Both the position numbers and the translations under genes were made by a program. 52,532 bases of DNA from Saprospira grandis DSM 2844 (GTDB lineage: Bacteria > Bacteroidota > Bacteroidia > Chitinophagales > Saprospiraceae): positions 1 to 52,532 of the forward strand of contig CAMDAB010000010.1 of NCBI GenBank assembly GCA_945888475.1, written 5' to 3'. Below the pieces are notes generated by a model. It ran no database searches. It saw only the letters and a list, made by a program, of their open reading frames with translations, and was not told where the DNA came from. Below are positions 14,523 to 22,439 of the stretch, one piece after another (position 1 is the first letter of the stretch; the number at the start of each line of letters is the position of its first letter).

Positions 14523-16076
14523 ATGCAAACTATTGAAAAAATCGATATGAGCGCTGTGCTGAATGAACTTGGACTCAAAGAAGTAAATTTCGGAAGCAGT
14601 AGTGGTCGCGACAGCTTTGGCAATACTTCAGAAAATCTGATTGCTTCTTATTCGCCTGTTGATGGTGCCCTCATCGGCAAAGTTAGTACTACTACAAAAG
14701 AAGAATATGAAAAAATAATGTCCCTTGCCGCCGATGCTTATAAAACATGGCGTAAAATGCCCGCTCCAAAACGTGGCGAAATAGTTCGTCAATACGGCGA
14801 GGCACTGCGTAAACATAAAGATGCCCTTGGCCGTCTGGTCTCTTACGAAATGGGCAAAAGCCTACAGGAAGGATGGGGCGAGGTGCAGGAAATGATCGAC
14901 ATCTGTGATTTTGCTGTGGGATTGTCCCGTCAGCTCTATGGTCTCAGCATGCACTCTGAGCGTCCCGACCATCGTATGTATGAGCAATGGCATCCGCTCG
15001 GAGTTGTGGGTATTATTTCGGCCTTCAATTTTCCGGTAGCAGTGTGGTCATGGAACTCAGCTTTGGCTTGGGTTTGCGGCGATGTCTGTATCTGGAAAGG
15101 CAGCGAAAAAGCTCCGCTTTGTGCTGTTGCCTGCCAAAATATTCTTCAGGAGGTTTTGGAAGCCAACGATTTGCCCGAAGGAATTTCCTGCATTGTTACA
15201 GGCGATTACAAAGTAGGGGAATGGATGACCAATGATACGCGCATTCCGCTCATTTCTGCAACAGGTTCTACCCGTATGGGCCGCATTGTGGGCCAGGCAG
15301 TTGCAGGACGTTTTGGCCGCAGTCTGCTCGAGTTGGGTGGCAACAATGCCATCATCGTTACGCCCAATGCCGATATGAAAGTGATGCTTACGGCTGCGGT
15401 TTTCGGTGCGGTAGGTACTGCCGGCCAGCGTTGTACTACCACCCGCCGTTTAATTGTACAGCACGGCATTTATGATAAAGTTAAAGAATTGCTGACAAAT
15501 GCCTACGGGCAGCTGCGCATCGGCAATCCGCTTGATACCAACAATCATGTTGGGCCGCTTATCGATAAATTGGCGGTCGATCAGTATCTCCATGCGATTT
15601 CTGAAGCCAAAAAAGCCGGCGGTCGCGAACTGGTTGCAGGTGGCGTGCTCAGTGGCACAGGTTACGATAGTGGCTGTTATGTAAAACCTTGTATTATAGA
15701 AGTGGATGCTCAATACGATATCGTAAAACACGAGACCTTTGCGCCTATTCTTTATCTTATGAAATACAATGAACTCGACGAGGCCATCGAAATGCAAAAC
15801 GACGTTCCTCAGGGACTTTCATCGGCAATTATGACCGATTCACTGCGCGAAGCCGAGCAATTCCTATCCTGCGCTGGTTCCGACTGCGGTATAGCCAATG
15901 TCAACATAGGTACCTCGGGAGCAGAAATCGGCGGTGCCTTTGGCGGGGAAAAAGAAACAGGCGGCGGTCGCGAATCAGGTTCTGATTCCTGGAAATTCTA
16001 CATGCGTCGTCAGACCAATACCATCAACTACGGAACAAAAGTACCACTTGCACAGGGCATTAAGTTTGATCTTTAA
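14523..16076 (+). CDS. aldehyde dehydrogenase, ALDH7 (alpha-aminoadipic semialdehyde / piperidine-6-carboxylate) type
   Basis: A 517-aa NAD(P)-dependent dehydrogenase. Catalytic residues are in place: Asn169 (SAFNFP), Lys192 (WKGSEKAP), Glu270 (LLELGGNNAI) and nucleophile Cys304 (GTAGQRCTTTRR). The GGNNAI and GQRCTTTRRL segments are those of ALDH7/antiquitin, whose bacterial members oxidise alpha-aminoadipate semialdehyde (or its cyclic form) in lysine degradation. The assignment to that substrate rests on family resemblance. No lysine-catabolic genes lie beside it, so it appears monocistronic. The codon third positions are more GC-rich than in neighbouring genes, as expected for a well-expressed enzyme. 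Confidence 0.9.
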   Translation: MQTIEKIDMSAVLNELGLKEVNFGSSSGRDSFGNTSENLIASYSPVDGALIGKVSTTTKEEYEKIMSLAADAYKTWRKMPAPKRGEIVRQYGEALRKHKDALGRLVSYEMGKSLQEGWGEVQEMIDICDFAVGLSRQLYGLSMHSERPDHRMYEQWHPLGVVGIISAFNFPVAVWSWNSALAWVCGDVCIWKGSEKAPLCAVACQNILQEVLEANDLPEGISCIVTGDYKVGEWMTNDTRIPLISATGSTRMGRIVGQAVAGRFGRSLLELGGNNAIIVTPNADMKVMLTAAVFGAVGTAGQRCTTTRRLIVQHGIYDKVKELLTNAYGQLRIGNPLDTNNHVGPLIDKLAVDQYLHAISEAKKAGGRELVAGGVLSGTGYDSGCYVKPCIIEVDAQYDIVKHETFAPILYLMKYNELDEAIEMQNDVPQGLSSAIMTDSLREAEQFLSCAGSDCGIANVNIGTSGAEIGGAFGGEKETGGGRESGSDSWKFYMRRQTNTINYGTKVPLAQGIKFDL

Positions 16077-16127
16077 AGGGAAATTAGACAGCTTTTCTTA
16101 AGTCAGAAATTAGAAGTCAGAAATTAG

Positions 16128-16146
16128 TCTCGTCTTTCGGACGAGA
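16128..16146. repeat. CTCGTC-type hairpin repeat, copy 1
   Basis: TCTCGTC (16128-16134), 5-nt loop, GACGAGA (16140-16146). A second hairpin with the same arms lies 70 bp downstream. The surrounding sequence is word-like repeats such as AGTCAGAAATTAG. Confidence 0.6.
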
Positions 16147-16204
16147 TGAAATCTGAATTCTGAAATGAGCATCTTTAATTCTTTTACTTCAGTTTGAGGA
16201 GCGC

Positions 16205-16222
16205 TCTCGTCTTGGGACGAGA
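16205..16222. repeat. CTCGTC-type hairpin repeat, copy 2
   Basis: TCTCGTC (16205-16211), 4-nt loop, GACGAGA (16216-16222). Same arms as the copy at 16128-16146. Related but decayed words occur at 9861-9878 and around 35137. Confidence 0.6.
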
Positions 16223-16317
16223 TCAGTTCCACTTCAATTCTCAAATTATCAAATCACCGAATTCTCAAATTCTCAAATTAAATCTTTCATCCTTTCATCT
16301 TCAACACCTATATCATT

Positions 16318-16659
16318 ATGAAAAACTTGATTTTTATTTTGACCATTCTTTTTTCGGTTCCAAATTTTGCCTTTGCAGCACAAAGTAGCTCCATTGTTCC
16401 AATTGAACAGTCAGAAAAAAAACCTGCAAAAAAGCAAAAAAAAGCAAAAAAGGCAGATTCGCCTAAATCCGACGTTGGAGCCTTTGGTATAGTTATGGCA
16501 TTTTATTTTGTGACCTTCCTTGGGGTACTTGTACTTGCGCTTGCACTAACAATTCCTGCAATTGCTGCGATTCTGTTATGGACAGGTTTCAGCATTACCT
16601 TGCTAGGAGTTTTATTGTTGGGACTTGCGCTTCGCAGTTTCAGAAAATATAATTTGTAA
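16318..16659 (+). CDS. small hypothetical membrane protein
   Basis: A 113-aa protein with a signal peptide (about 1-20, ending FAFAA), a very basic low-complexity linker (KKPAKKQKKAKKADSPK, about 38-54) and two hydrophobic helices (about 58-80 and 82-105) ending in a short basic tail. I do not recognise the family; small signal-peptide plus Lys-rich plus double-helix proteins are common in Bacteroidota. Upstream repeats separate it from the ALDH gene, and a terminator follows at 16698. Confidence 0.65.
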   Translation: MKNLIFILTILFSVPNFAFAAQSSSIVPIEQSEKKPAKKQKKAKKADSPKSDVGAFGIVMAFYFVTFLGVLVLALALTIPAIAAILLWTGFSITLLGVLLLGLALRSFRKYNL

Positions 16660-16697
16660 TAAAATCTTATTGTAAATTTCTCAAGATTAAATATTGA

Positions 16698-16730
16698 CAA
16701 AAAGCTCCGCTACGGTGGAGCTTTTGTTAT
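16698..16730. terminator. intrinsic terminator
   Basis: CAAAAAGCTCC (16698-16708), 8-nt loop, GGAGCTTTTG (16717-16726), then TTAT. It ends the 113-aa membrane protein transcript. Confidence 0.75.
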
Positions 16731-16751
16731 TTTGGCTTTTTGTTATATTTG
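16724..16751 (+). promoter_or_regulatory. promoter of the YARHG-domain gene
   Basis: TTG (16724-16726), 17-nt spacer, TATATTTG (16744-16751). The -7 match is perfect and the spacer a little short. The leader to the ATG at 16826 is about 70 nt. Confidence 0.5.
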
Positions 16752-16825
16752 CAATGTTGAGATATTTTCCCTAAATTTGAAGAGGTTTACAATCACCACA
16801 ACGAATCCATTAAAAATAAAATCCT

Positions 16826-17515
16826 ATGAAAATTTCATTTTTTGTTTTAACATTCATTTGTCTCGGTTTTTATTGCAAGGCTCAACGTGTAGCCGGAAAA
16901 GTTTTTACAACATCCGATTGCTACAGCGGTGAGGATTTCGATTACTATTTTTTTGAAGATAGTACAGTATTGGCAATTTGCAGCGACTGCAGTGCAAAAC
17001 CTCAGGTTCGTAGCGGTAAGTGGTCGGTTAAAGAACAGCAGGTTCATTACCAACTAACGATGGAATGGAGAGGCAATCCGCTTGGAAAGGCTGATGAAGA
17101 AGGAAAATTCTCTGCTTTTACTGCGCTTTCTGTTAAAATTGATAAAAAAGGCAGCGAGAACCTGATTATGTTTGGGGATGATTATGAGTCAAGAAACTGC
17201 ATGAAAGTGATAAAAAATGAATTAAAAAGTTCCAATCCACATGCCGCACTCAAAACCGGTTTTGTGGGCCGCTTTCCGCAAAGCTCCGAAAGGCTGCTCA
17301 CAACCGCCGATTTGAAAGGTCTTAAATCTAAAGATTTAAAAATAATGCGCAATGAAATTTATGCGCGATACGGACTCATTTTTAAATCTAAGGACATGGC
17401 TGCTTATTTCGAAAAACAAGCCGGATATGAGAAAAGGTTGGAGAATGCAGAGGCCTTTCTCTCAGAAATTGAGCAAAAAAATATTGCTTTTATAAAAAAG
17501 TATGAGCTAAAATAG
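16826..17515 (+). CDS. secreted YARHG-domain protein
   Basis: A 229-aa protein with a signal peptide (about 1-19), a beta-rich N-terminal region (20-140, with Cys pairs such as CSDC) and a C-terminal YARHG domain (about 158-225). The signature is MRNEIYARYGLIFKSKDM followed by a Phe/Tyr-rich helix and FLSEIEQKNI. YARHG is an extracellular domain thought to bind the cell wall or peptides; its function is not established. A second YARHG protein is at 28409-28900. The DnaB-like gene follows after 30 nt and may be co-transcribed. Confidence 0.78.
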   Translation: MKISFFVLTFICLGFYCKAQRVAGKVFTTSDCYSGEDFDYYFFEDSTVLAICSDCSAKPQVRSGKWSVKEQQVHYQLTMEWRGNPLGKADEEGKFSAFTALSVKIDKKGSENLIMFGDDYESRNCMKVIKNELKSSNPHAALKTGFVGRFPQSSERLLTTADLKGLKSKDLKIMRNEIYARYGLIFKSKDMAAYFEKQAGYEKRLENAEAFLSEIEQKNIAFIKKYELK

Positions 17516-17545
17516 TTAACGATAATCAGATTAAAATCTATTATG

Positions 17546-18193
17546 ATGAGCAATATAAAATTAGCTTCTGAAAAAATTCAACTAATTGAAGGGGAACTTC
17601 TTATGTTGGCAGGAAGGCCTGCAATGGGACAGACCACACTTATGGTAAACATGGCAATCGCTTTATCCGAACATAAAAAGATATTGTTCATTAGCCTTGA
17701 AAAATCAAAAAAACAGTTGGCCAATTATTTCTTTAATGCTTACTCCGACAGTTTCTCCTTTGTAAAAGACAAGGCAGATAAGGTTTTAATGGTCGATGAG
17801 GGTTTCAGCATTGGGGAAATAGAAGCAAATATTAAAAATTACTGCATTAGTCAAGGCGTTTCCATTATTTTTATCGATTACCTTCAATTGATTGAGGGAG
17901 AAAGAAGCGAGCTATTAAAGTCATTAAAAACTATGGCTTTGTACTACAATGTGAGTATTGTGGTTTCAACCATCTTGTCTAGATCGGTCGAACTAAGAGA
18001 AAATAAAAGACCTGTTTTGTCAGATCTTGAACCTCTTTTTCAAAATGATTTGCTCTTACTTAATTTTCCTGATAAAATTATTTTTCTCTACAGGGATGCA
18101 TATTATAATATTGAAGAAGAGAACGAGGTTCTTGAATTGATTGTGGCAAAGAACAGAAATGGCGAGTTGTCGACAGTTTTTCTGCAGAATTAA
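17546..18193 (+). CDS. stand-alone DnaB C-terminal-like protein with altered Walker A
   Basis: A 215-aa protein consisting only of a RecA-fold domain of the DnaB helicase type. The Walker A motif reads GRPAMGQTT: the essential Lys is Gln29, encoded by CAG at 17630-17632, one base from AAG. Other DnaB landmarks remain: FISLEKS (catalytic Glu strand), IIFIDYLQLI (Walker B), ENKRPVLSDLE (DNA-binding loop region) and VAKNRNGELSTVF (arginine-finger strand). It lacks the DnaB N-terminal domain and about 40 residues between the Glu strand and Walker B. A second ATG three bases upstream (17543) is equally possible. It probably cannot hydrolyse ATP and may be a regulatory subunit or partner of the intact paralogue at 22440; this is inference. 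Confidence 0.78.
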   Translation: MSNIKLASEKIQLIEGELLMLAGRPAMGQTTLMVNMAIALSEHKKILFISLEKSKKQLANYFFNAYSDSFSFVKDKADKVLMVDEGFSIGEIEANIKNYCISQGVSIIFIDYLQLIEGERSELLKSLKTMALYYNVSIVVSTILSRSVELRENKRPVLSDLEPLFQNDLLLLNFPDKIIFLYRDAYYNIEEENEVLELIVAKNRNGELSTVFLQN

Positions 18194-18242
18194 ATTTACA
18201 ACTTAGCTTTCGTACAGATTTTACCATTAGTCAAAAAATTTC

Positions 18243-18250
18243 TACCTTTG
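18243..18250 (+). promoter_or_regulatory. -7 element of serC
   Basis: TACCTTTG 24 nt before the ATG at 18275. The -33 region is only T-rich. It overlaps a possible upstream TTG start, which makes ATG 18275 the better choice. Confidence 0.5.
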
Positions 18251-18274
18251 CGGCTACTAAATAACATCAACAAA

Positions 18275-19342
18275 ATGAAAATACATAATTTCTCGGCAGG
18301 TCCGGCAATATTGCCAAAAAGCGTTCTGGAAGAAGCAGCTCAGGCACTTCTTAATTTTAACAATCGCGGTCTTTCCATCCTTGAGGTATCGCATAGGGGA
18401 AAAGATATCATCGCAGTAGTTGATGAGGCAGAGGCACTTATCAAAGAATTCCTCGCTGTGGGCGATGATTATAAGGTGCTTTTCCTGTCGGGCGGAGCAA
18501 GCACGCAGTTTTTTATGGTGCCAATGAATCTGTTGAACGAAGATGAAACTGCTGCTTACCTAAATACCGGCGTTTGGGCCGATAAAGCCATTGAGCAGGC
18601 CGTAAATTATGGAAATATAGATGTAGTTGCTTCTTCAAAAGATTCGAATTTTACCTTTATACCTAAAGATTACAAGGTAAAACCCGGCACAAAATTCCTG
18701 CATTATACCAGCAATAATACGGTGTACGGCACGCAATTTCATCATATCCCCGAAGTTCCTGAGGGCTGCCTCCTGGTAGCCGATATGTCATCCGATATTT
18801 TCTGCCGTCCGGTCGATGGTAAAAAATTTGACCTGATTTATGCCGGGGCGCAGAAAAATTTAGGTCCAGCCGGTGTTACCATCGTAGTGGTCAAAAAATC
18901 TATTCTGGGTACAGTTACTCGTAAAATTCCTACGATGCTCGATTATAGTGTGCATGTGAAAAACGAGTCGATGTACAACACCCCGCCTGTGTATCCTATT
19001 TATGTAACGATGCTCACACTGCGCTGGATAAAGGCAATGGGCGGACTCACTGCGATGGAACGCCGAAACAGAGAAAAAGCCGAATTGCTTTATGCTGAAA
19101 TTGACCGTAATCCTTATTTTAAAGGAACTACAGCAGTTGAAGACCGTTCCTGGATGAATGCCACTTTCCTGGCAGACAGCCCCGAACATGAAGCTGCTTT
19201 TTTGGAATACTGCAAGGCAAACAAGGTGGATGGAATTGCAGGACACCGATCAGTAGGCGGTTTCCGTGCATCGATGTACAATGCAATGGATTTGGATTCT
19301 GTTCAGTTTTTAGTTGAACTGATGCAAAATTTCAAGCCTTAG
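18275..19342 (+). CDS. serC: phosphoserine aminotransferase
   Basis: A 355-aa PLP-dependent class V aminotransferase that converts 3-phosphohydroxypyruvate and glutamate to phosphoserine in serine synthesis, and the equivalent step in pyridoxine synthesis. The N-terminus KIHNFSAGPAILPKSVL and SGGASTQFFMVPMNL are diagnostic. Lys194 in YAGAQKNLGPAG forms the Schiff base, and HRSVGGFRASMYNA closes the protein. Start chosen at ATG 18275, since the in-frame extension begins with TTG inside the promoter. serA is not adjacent. It is followed by a terminator. Confidence 0.96.
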   Translation: MKIHNFSAGPAILPKSVLEEAAQALLNFNNRGLSILEVSHRGKDIIAVVDEAEALIKEFLAVGDDYKVLFLSGGASTQFFMVPMNLLNEDETAAYLNTGVWADKAIEQAVNYGNIDVVASSKDSNFTFIPKDYKVKPGTKFLHYTSNNTVYGTQFHHIPEVPEGCLLVADMSSDIFCRPVDGKKFDLIYAGAQKNLGPAGVTIVVVKKSILGTVTRKIPTMLDYSVHVKNESMYNTPPVYPIYVTMLTLRWIKAMGGLTAMERRNREKAELLYAEIDRNPYFKGTTAVEDRSWMNATFLADSPEHEAAFLEYCKANKVDGIAGHRSVGGFRASMYNAMDLDSVQFLVELMQNFKP

Positions 19343-19370
19343 CTATTTAGTAAAAAGCTATTTCATAGAA

Positions 19371-19412
19371 AAGTGGCCGTCCAAAATTTGGACGTCCCCT
19401 TTGTTTTTTTTC
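19371..19412. terminator. intrinsic terminator after serC
   Basis: CGTCCAAA (19378-19385), one base, TTTGGACG (19387-19394), extended by AAAAGTGG/CCCCTTT, and followed by TTTGTTTTTTTT. It lies between the convergent serC and trpS. Confidence 0.8.
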
Positions 19413-19478
19413 CTCTTGATAGAGACGATTAGCGAATAATCAATGCTCAAGGCTAAGAAATTCCTTTTTAGACTAACC

Positions 19479-20492
19479 TTAAAACCTTACATTTTGTAAA
19501 CCGGACAGTTCTTTCACCTCTTTGAGTGTTTCCTGTGCAATTTTACGGATGTTGGCAGCGCTTTCCTTGATTTGGTTTTTAATTTCTTTTTTGTTGGCAT
19601 TCAATTCTTTGCGTTTTTCTGCAAAGTTAGATGTCAGGTCAACCAAAGTATCGGACACAGCTTCTTTCAGATCTTTATAAGAAAGTTTTGAGGCCGGATC
19701 TTTATAAATTTCCATCATATGTCGGTGCAGTTCTTCCTTGCCGCCGGCCTTGAGCATGATAAAGAGATTTTCGATACCTGGACTCATAATGCCACGCTCC
19801 TGTTCATCTCCGGCATCGGTTACGGCAGAGCCTACTTTTTTGCGCAAGGATTTTTCCTCTTCAAAAATGGAAATATAATGTTTCTCGCCAAGGCTTTTAC
19901 TCATTTTTTTGGTCGGATCGGCCAGAGAGCGGACCTTCAACGCCTCTGAAAACATGGCCTCTGGCAATACAAAATATTCTTTGCCAACAGTATTATTGAA
20001 ACGAGTTGCAATATTTCTGGCGAGCTCCAGATGCTGCTCCTGGTCTTTACCAACAGGCACAAAATCGGCCTTATAAATAAGAATATCGGCAGCCTGTAAA
20101 ACAGGATAATCGAAAAGTCCGGCCGAAATAAAGGCGTCTTTATCGCCCTCTTTAACCTGATCGCTTTTGTCTTTGAACTGCGTCATGCGGCTCAATTCAC
20201 CATAAGAACAAAAACAGTTGAAAATCCAGCCAAGCTCGGTATGTTCGGGAACGAGTGACTGTATGAATAGATTTTCGGGTTTTATGCCTAGTGCCAATAG
20301 ACTAAAAATCAGATCCCATGTATTTTCCCTTAACTTGCTTGGTGAATAAGGCATGGTCATGGCATGATAATCGACCACACCGTAAACACACTGAAATTCA
20401 TCCTGTAGTTTTACCCAATTTTGTACAGCACCGAAATAGTTTCCAAAATGGATTTCGCCGGTTGGCTGTATGGCCGAGAGGATGCGTTTCAT
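19479..20492 (-). CDS. trpS: tryptophanyl-tRNA synthetase
   Basis: A 337-aa class Ic aminoacyl-tRNA synthetase that charges tRNA-Trp. The HIGH-equivalent is PTGEIHFGNYFGA (10-22) and the KMSKS loop is Lys196-Met-Ser-Lys-Ser200 within ADPTKKMSKSLG. DYHAMTM and AADILIYKADFVPVGKDQEQHLELAR are conserved TrpS segments. Length is normal (about 325-340 aa). It appears monocistronic, with the LRR gene divergent upstream (97-nt gap). Confidence 0.96.
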   Translation of the reverse strand: MKRILSAIQPTGEIHFGNYFGAVQNWVKLQDEFQCVYGVVDYHAMTMPYSPSKLRENTWDLIFSLLALGIKPENLFIQSLVPEHTELGWIFNCFCSYGELSRMTQFKDKSDQVKEGDKDAFISAGLFDYPVLQAADILIYKADFVPVGKDQEQHLELARNIATRFNNTVGKEYFVLPEAMFSEALKVRSLADPTKKMSKSLGEKHYISIFEEEKSLRKKVGSAVTDAGDEQERGIMSPGIENLFIMLKAGGKEELHRHMMEIYKDPASKLSYKDLKEAVSDTLVDLTSNFAEKRKELNANKKEIKNQIKESAANIRKIAQETLKEVKELSGLQNVRF

Positions 20493-20589
20493 ATATTTTG
20501 ATAAGATTTGTTGATGAAAAACTTTGAAAGTGCCATAATTACACTTAATTTCCGTAAAATTAGAAAATTGAAATCAAAACCTAGTATTT

Positions 20590-21282
20590 ATGGCTAAAGT
20601 TTCGGCCGATGATTTACTCGAAAAGTTAAAACTGATGTTTTTGAGTGGAGACAGCCATCAGACTGAATTGGCATTTATGCTGGCTGATTCGAATGAAATT
20701 GATCTGAAACCGATAGCAGACGGCATCAAAAGTATATTATCGGTTTCGGAGATTAAACCCCGATTGGGCGATTGGACCAATGCCGGCCTTGAAAATTTGA
20801 TTTATCCCCTCAATATGGTGCTCACACTTTGTATTGAAGATTGTGAAATGAAGCAACTACCGGCCGAAATTGGCTTTTTTAGAAATTTGGGCATTATAGA
20901 ACTACACGGAATCGGTCTTGAAAATTTGGGTAGCGGGATTCAATACCTTAGTAAACTGCGCAGTTTGAGTACAAAAAATAATCGGGTGGAATATTTGCCT
21001 GAATCGATTGGGCAGCTAAAAAAACTCAGGTCACTGAACCTTCACGATAATCTGTTGAAAAAACTACCCGATTCGCTGCAGGAACTGGAAGAACTAGAAT
21101 TGCTGCAATTGTCGAAAAATCCCGAATTGACAGATTTGCCGTCCTGGCTTTGCCGACTTCCATCTTTGAAAAAACTAATCCTGGATGTAGCTGTTTTTAA
21201 GGGAAAGATTCCAGAGGTTTTATATCCAATTCCCGAAACGCTCACTATTGAGTGGGAACAGATTCAGCCAAAATTTAAATAA
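20590..21282 (+). CDS. leucine-rich-repeat protein
   Basis: A 230-aa protein without signal peptide or membrane helix, so probably cytoplasmic. Residues about 10-70 are helical (FLSGDSHQTELAFMLADSN). From about 75 to 215 there are five or six LRRs of the bacterial L-x-x-L-P-x-x-I/L-x-x-L type, for example YLPESIGQLKKLRSLNLHDNLLKKLPDSL. The helical motif S-x-D-x-x-x-x-x-LAF recurs in the 654-aa LRR protein (42278), in LLASDDTNSIMLAFNLIQ, suggesting a common family. LRRs mediate protein binding; the partner is unknown. Confidence 0.82.
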   Translation: MAKVSADDLLEKLKLMFLSGDSHQTELAFMLADSNEIDLKPIADGIKSILSVSEIKPRLGDWTNAGLENLIYPLNMVLTLCIEDCEMKQLPAEIGFFRNLGIIELHGIGLENLGSGIQYLSKLRSLSTKNNRVEYLPESIGQLKKLRSLNLHDNLLKKLPDSLQELEELELLQLSKNPELTDLPSWLCRLPSLKKLILDVAVFKGKIPEVLYPIPETLTIEWEQIQPKFK

Positions 21283-21311
21283 ATGGTAATTGTCTGTGGC
21301 TTATTGTATTA

Positions 21312-21367
21312 TCGAGTGCCATAAGCTTTTAGGTAATATGTTGAATAAAGTCGTCTAATTTACGGAG
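21312..21367. repeat. duplicated fragment of the Rpn-like gene
   Basis: These 56 bases align without gaps to 21601-21656 inside the Rpn-like gene, with about six mismatches (TCGAGTGCCATAAG ... CTAATTTACGGAG). It lies 14 bp beyond that gene's stop codon, in the same orientation, and has no open frame of its own. It looks like a remnant of a second gene copy. Confidence 0.8.
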
Positions 21368-21380
21368 TATAATATAAGTT

Positions 21381-22227
21381 TTACCTTTTCTTTTTAGTGC
21401 GTTTTTGTGAAGGGGTTTCCTCTTTTTCTGATTCTTTTATCAAATCAATAACGTATTGCTCAGGGACGTCTGCAGTCTGCGCAATTTTATGAATACTAAG
21501 CTTTGTGTTTTTGTAAAGGGATAAAATCATTTTATCGCGATTCTTTTTTTCGCCTTCAGCTTTTCCCTGCTTATAGGTAAGTGTGTCTTCTAATTTTAAA
21601 TCGAGTGCCATAAGATTTGTGGTAAAATGTTGAATAAAGCCATCTAATTTACGGAGTTTTGACAAAACTTCTATCTGATTAACAAATTTTCCCATGAGAT
21701 TGGTTTCATTTATGATAATTTTTGCTCTGGAAAAAATCATTTCGGCAATTTCTTCTTTGCTTTTATCCTCAAAATCGGAGAGGATTGCCAAAATCAATTC
21801 TTCGGGTTTGTCGCTGTTGATAAACTCTTTGTAGGAAAATTCCTGAATGCTGATGAGTTCGTAAGTATAGGTAGTTTTACCTGCAACAAAAACATTTTTC
21901 ATTTTGGAAATGCCCTCACCAAAATAAAATACAAACTGGTAAACGGGCATCTCGTATTTATTCACAAGCATTCCGAAATATTCAACCATTCGGAAATGCA
22001 TTCTGGGGTCATCCTTGCTTTGCGCTTCGGCATGCAATACAAAACTGATCGTCTGGGTTTTCGTACTCAATCTTTCTTAAAAAGTCAGTTTTCTTTTCAC
22101 GGGTGCTTTGTAGCTCGGTACCAAGTTCCTCAATTTTCCGGTAATTGGCATCAATAAATTTTTTGCTGAGAGAGAGGTACACAGCGTCCATAATCTCCTT
22201 AACGATCTTGTCGTGATGGTTTGGCAT
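21381..22227 (-). pseudogene. Rpn-family (PD-(D/E)XK) nuclease, frameshifted
   Basis: Two overlapping minus-strand frames together give one Rpn/transposase-like protein. The first part (ATG at 22227, MPNHHDKIVKEIMDAVYLSL ... KKTDFLRKIEYENPDDQF) carries the catalytic Asp of TDFL. The second frame (to 21381) carries the FVLHAEAQSKDDPRM strand with the Glu-x-Gln motif, then MHFRMVEYFGML and helices ending in a basic tail. Removing one base from the A4 run at 22041-22044 (T4 on the coding strand) joins them as DDQFVLHAEAQ. As written the gene is broken between catalytic residues. Rpn proteins are DNA endonucleases that promote RecA-independent recombination. A sequencing error or recoding at the homopolymer is the alternative. 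Confidence 0.75.
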
Positions 22228-22386
22228 AGGGTAAAGGGATTTGATTCGCTGCAAATATATTACAGCAAAATCAAAAAATCAAGTCAAAAAAATCATTTTC
22301 GTTCAAATTATTTGTTTTTTTTATTCTTTTATGAATATTTTTCAAAAACAAATTAAACCATGTCATATTTTGGCGTTGTCTGCAGC

Positions 22387-22394
22387 TACTTTTG
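22387..22394 (+). promoter_or_regulatory. -7 element of the second DnaB-like gene
   Basis: TACTTTTG 45 nt before the ATG at 22440. TTTTGG at 22368-22372 is present but the spacing (about 14 nt) is too short, so the -33 element is uncertain. Confidence 0.4.
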
Positions 22395-22439
22395 TACTAA
22401 CCATTGAGAAAAATCAATAATCATTCAAAAGAACTACAT

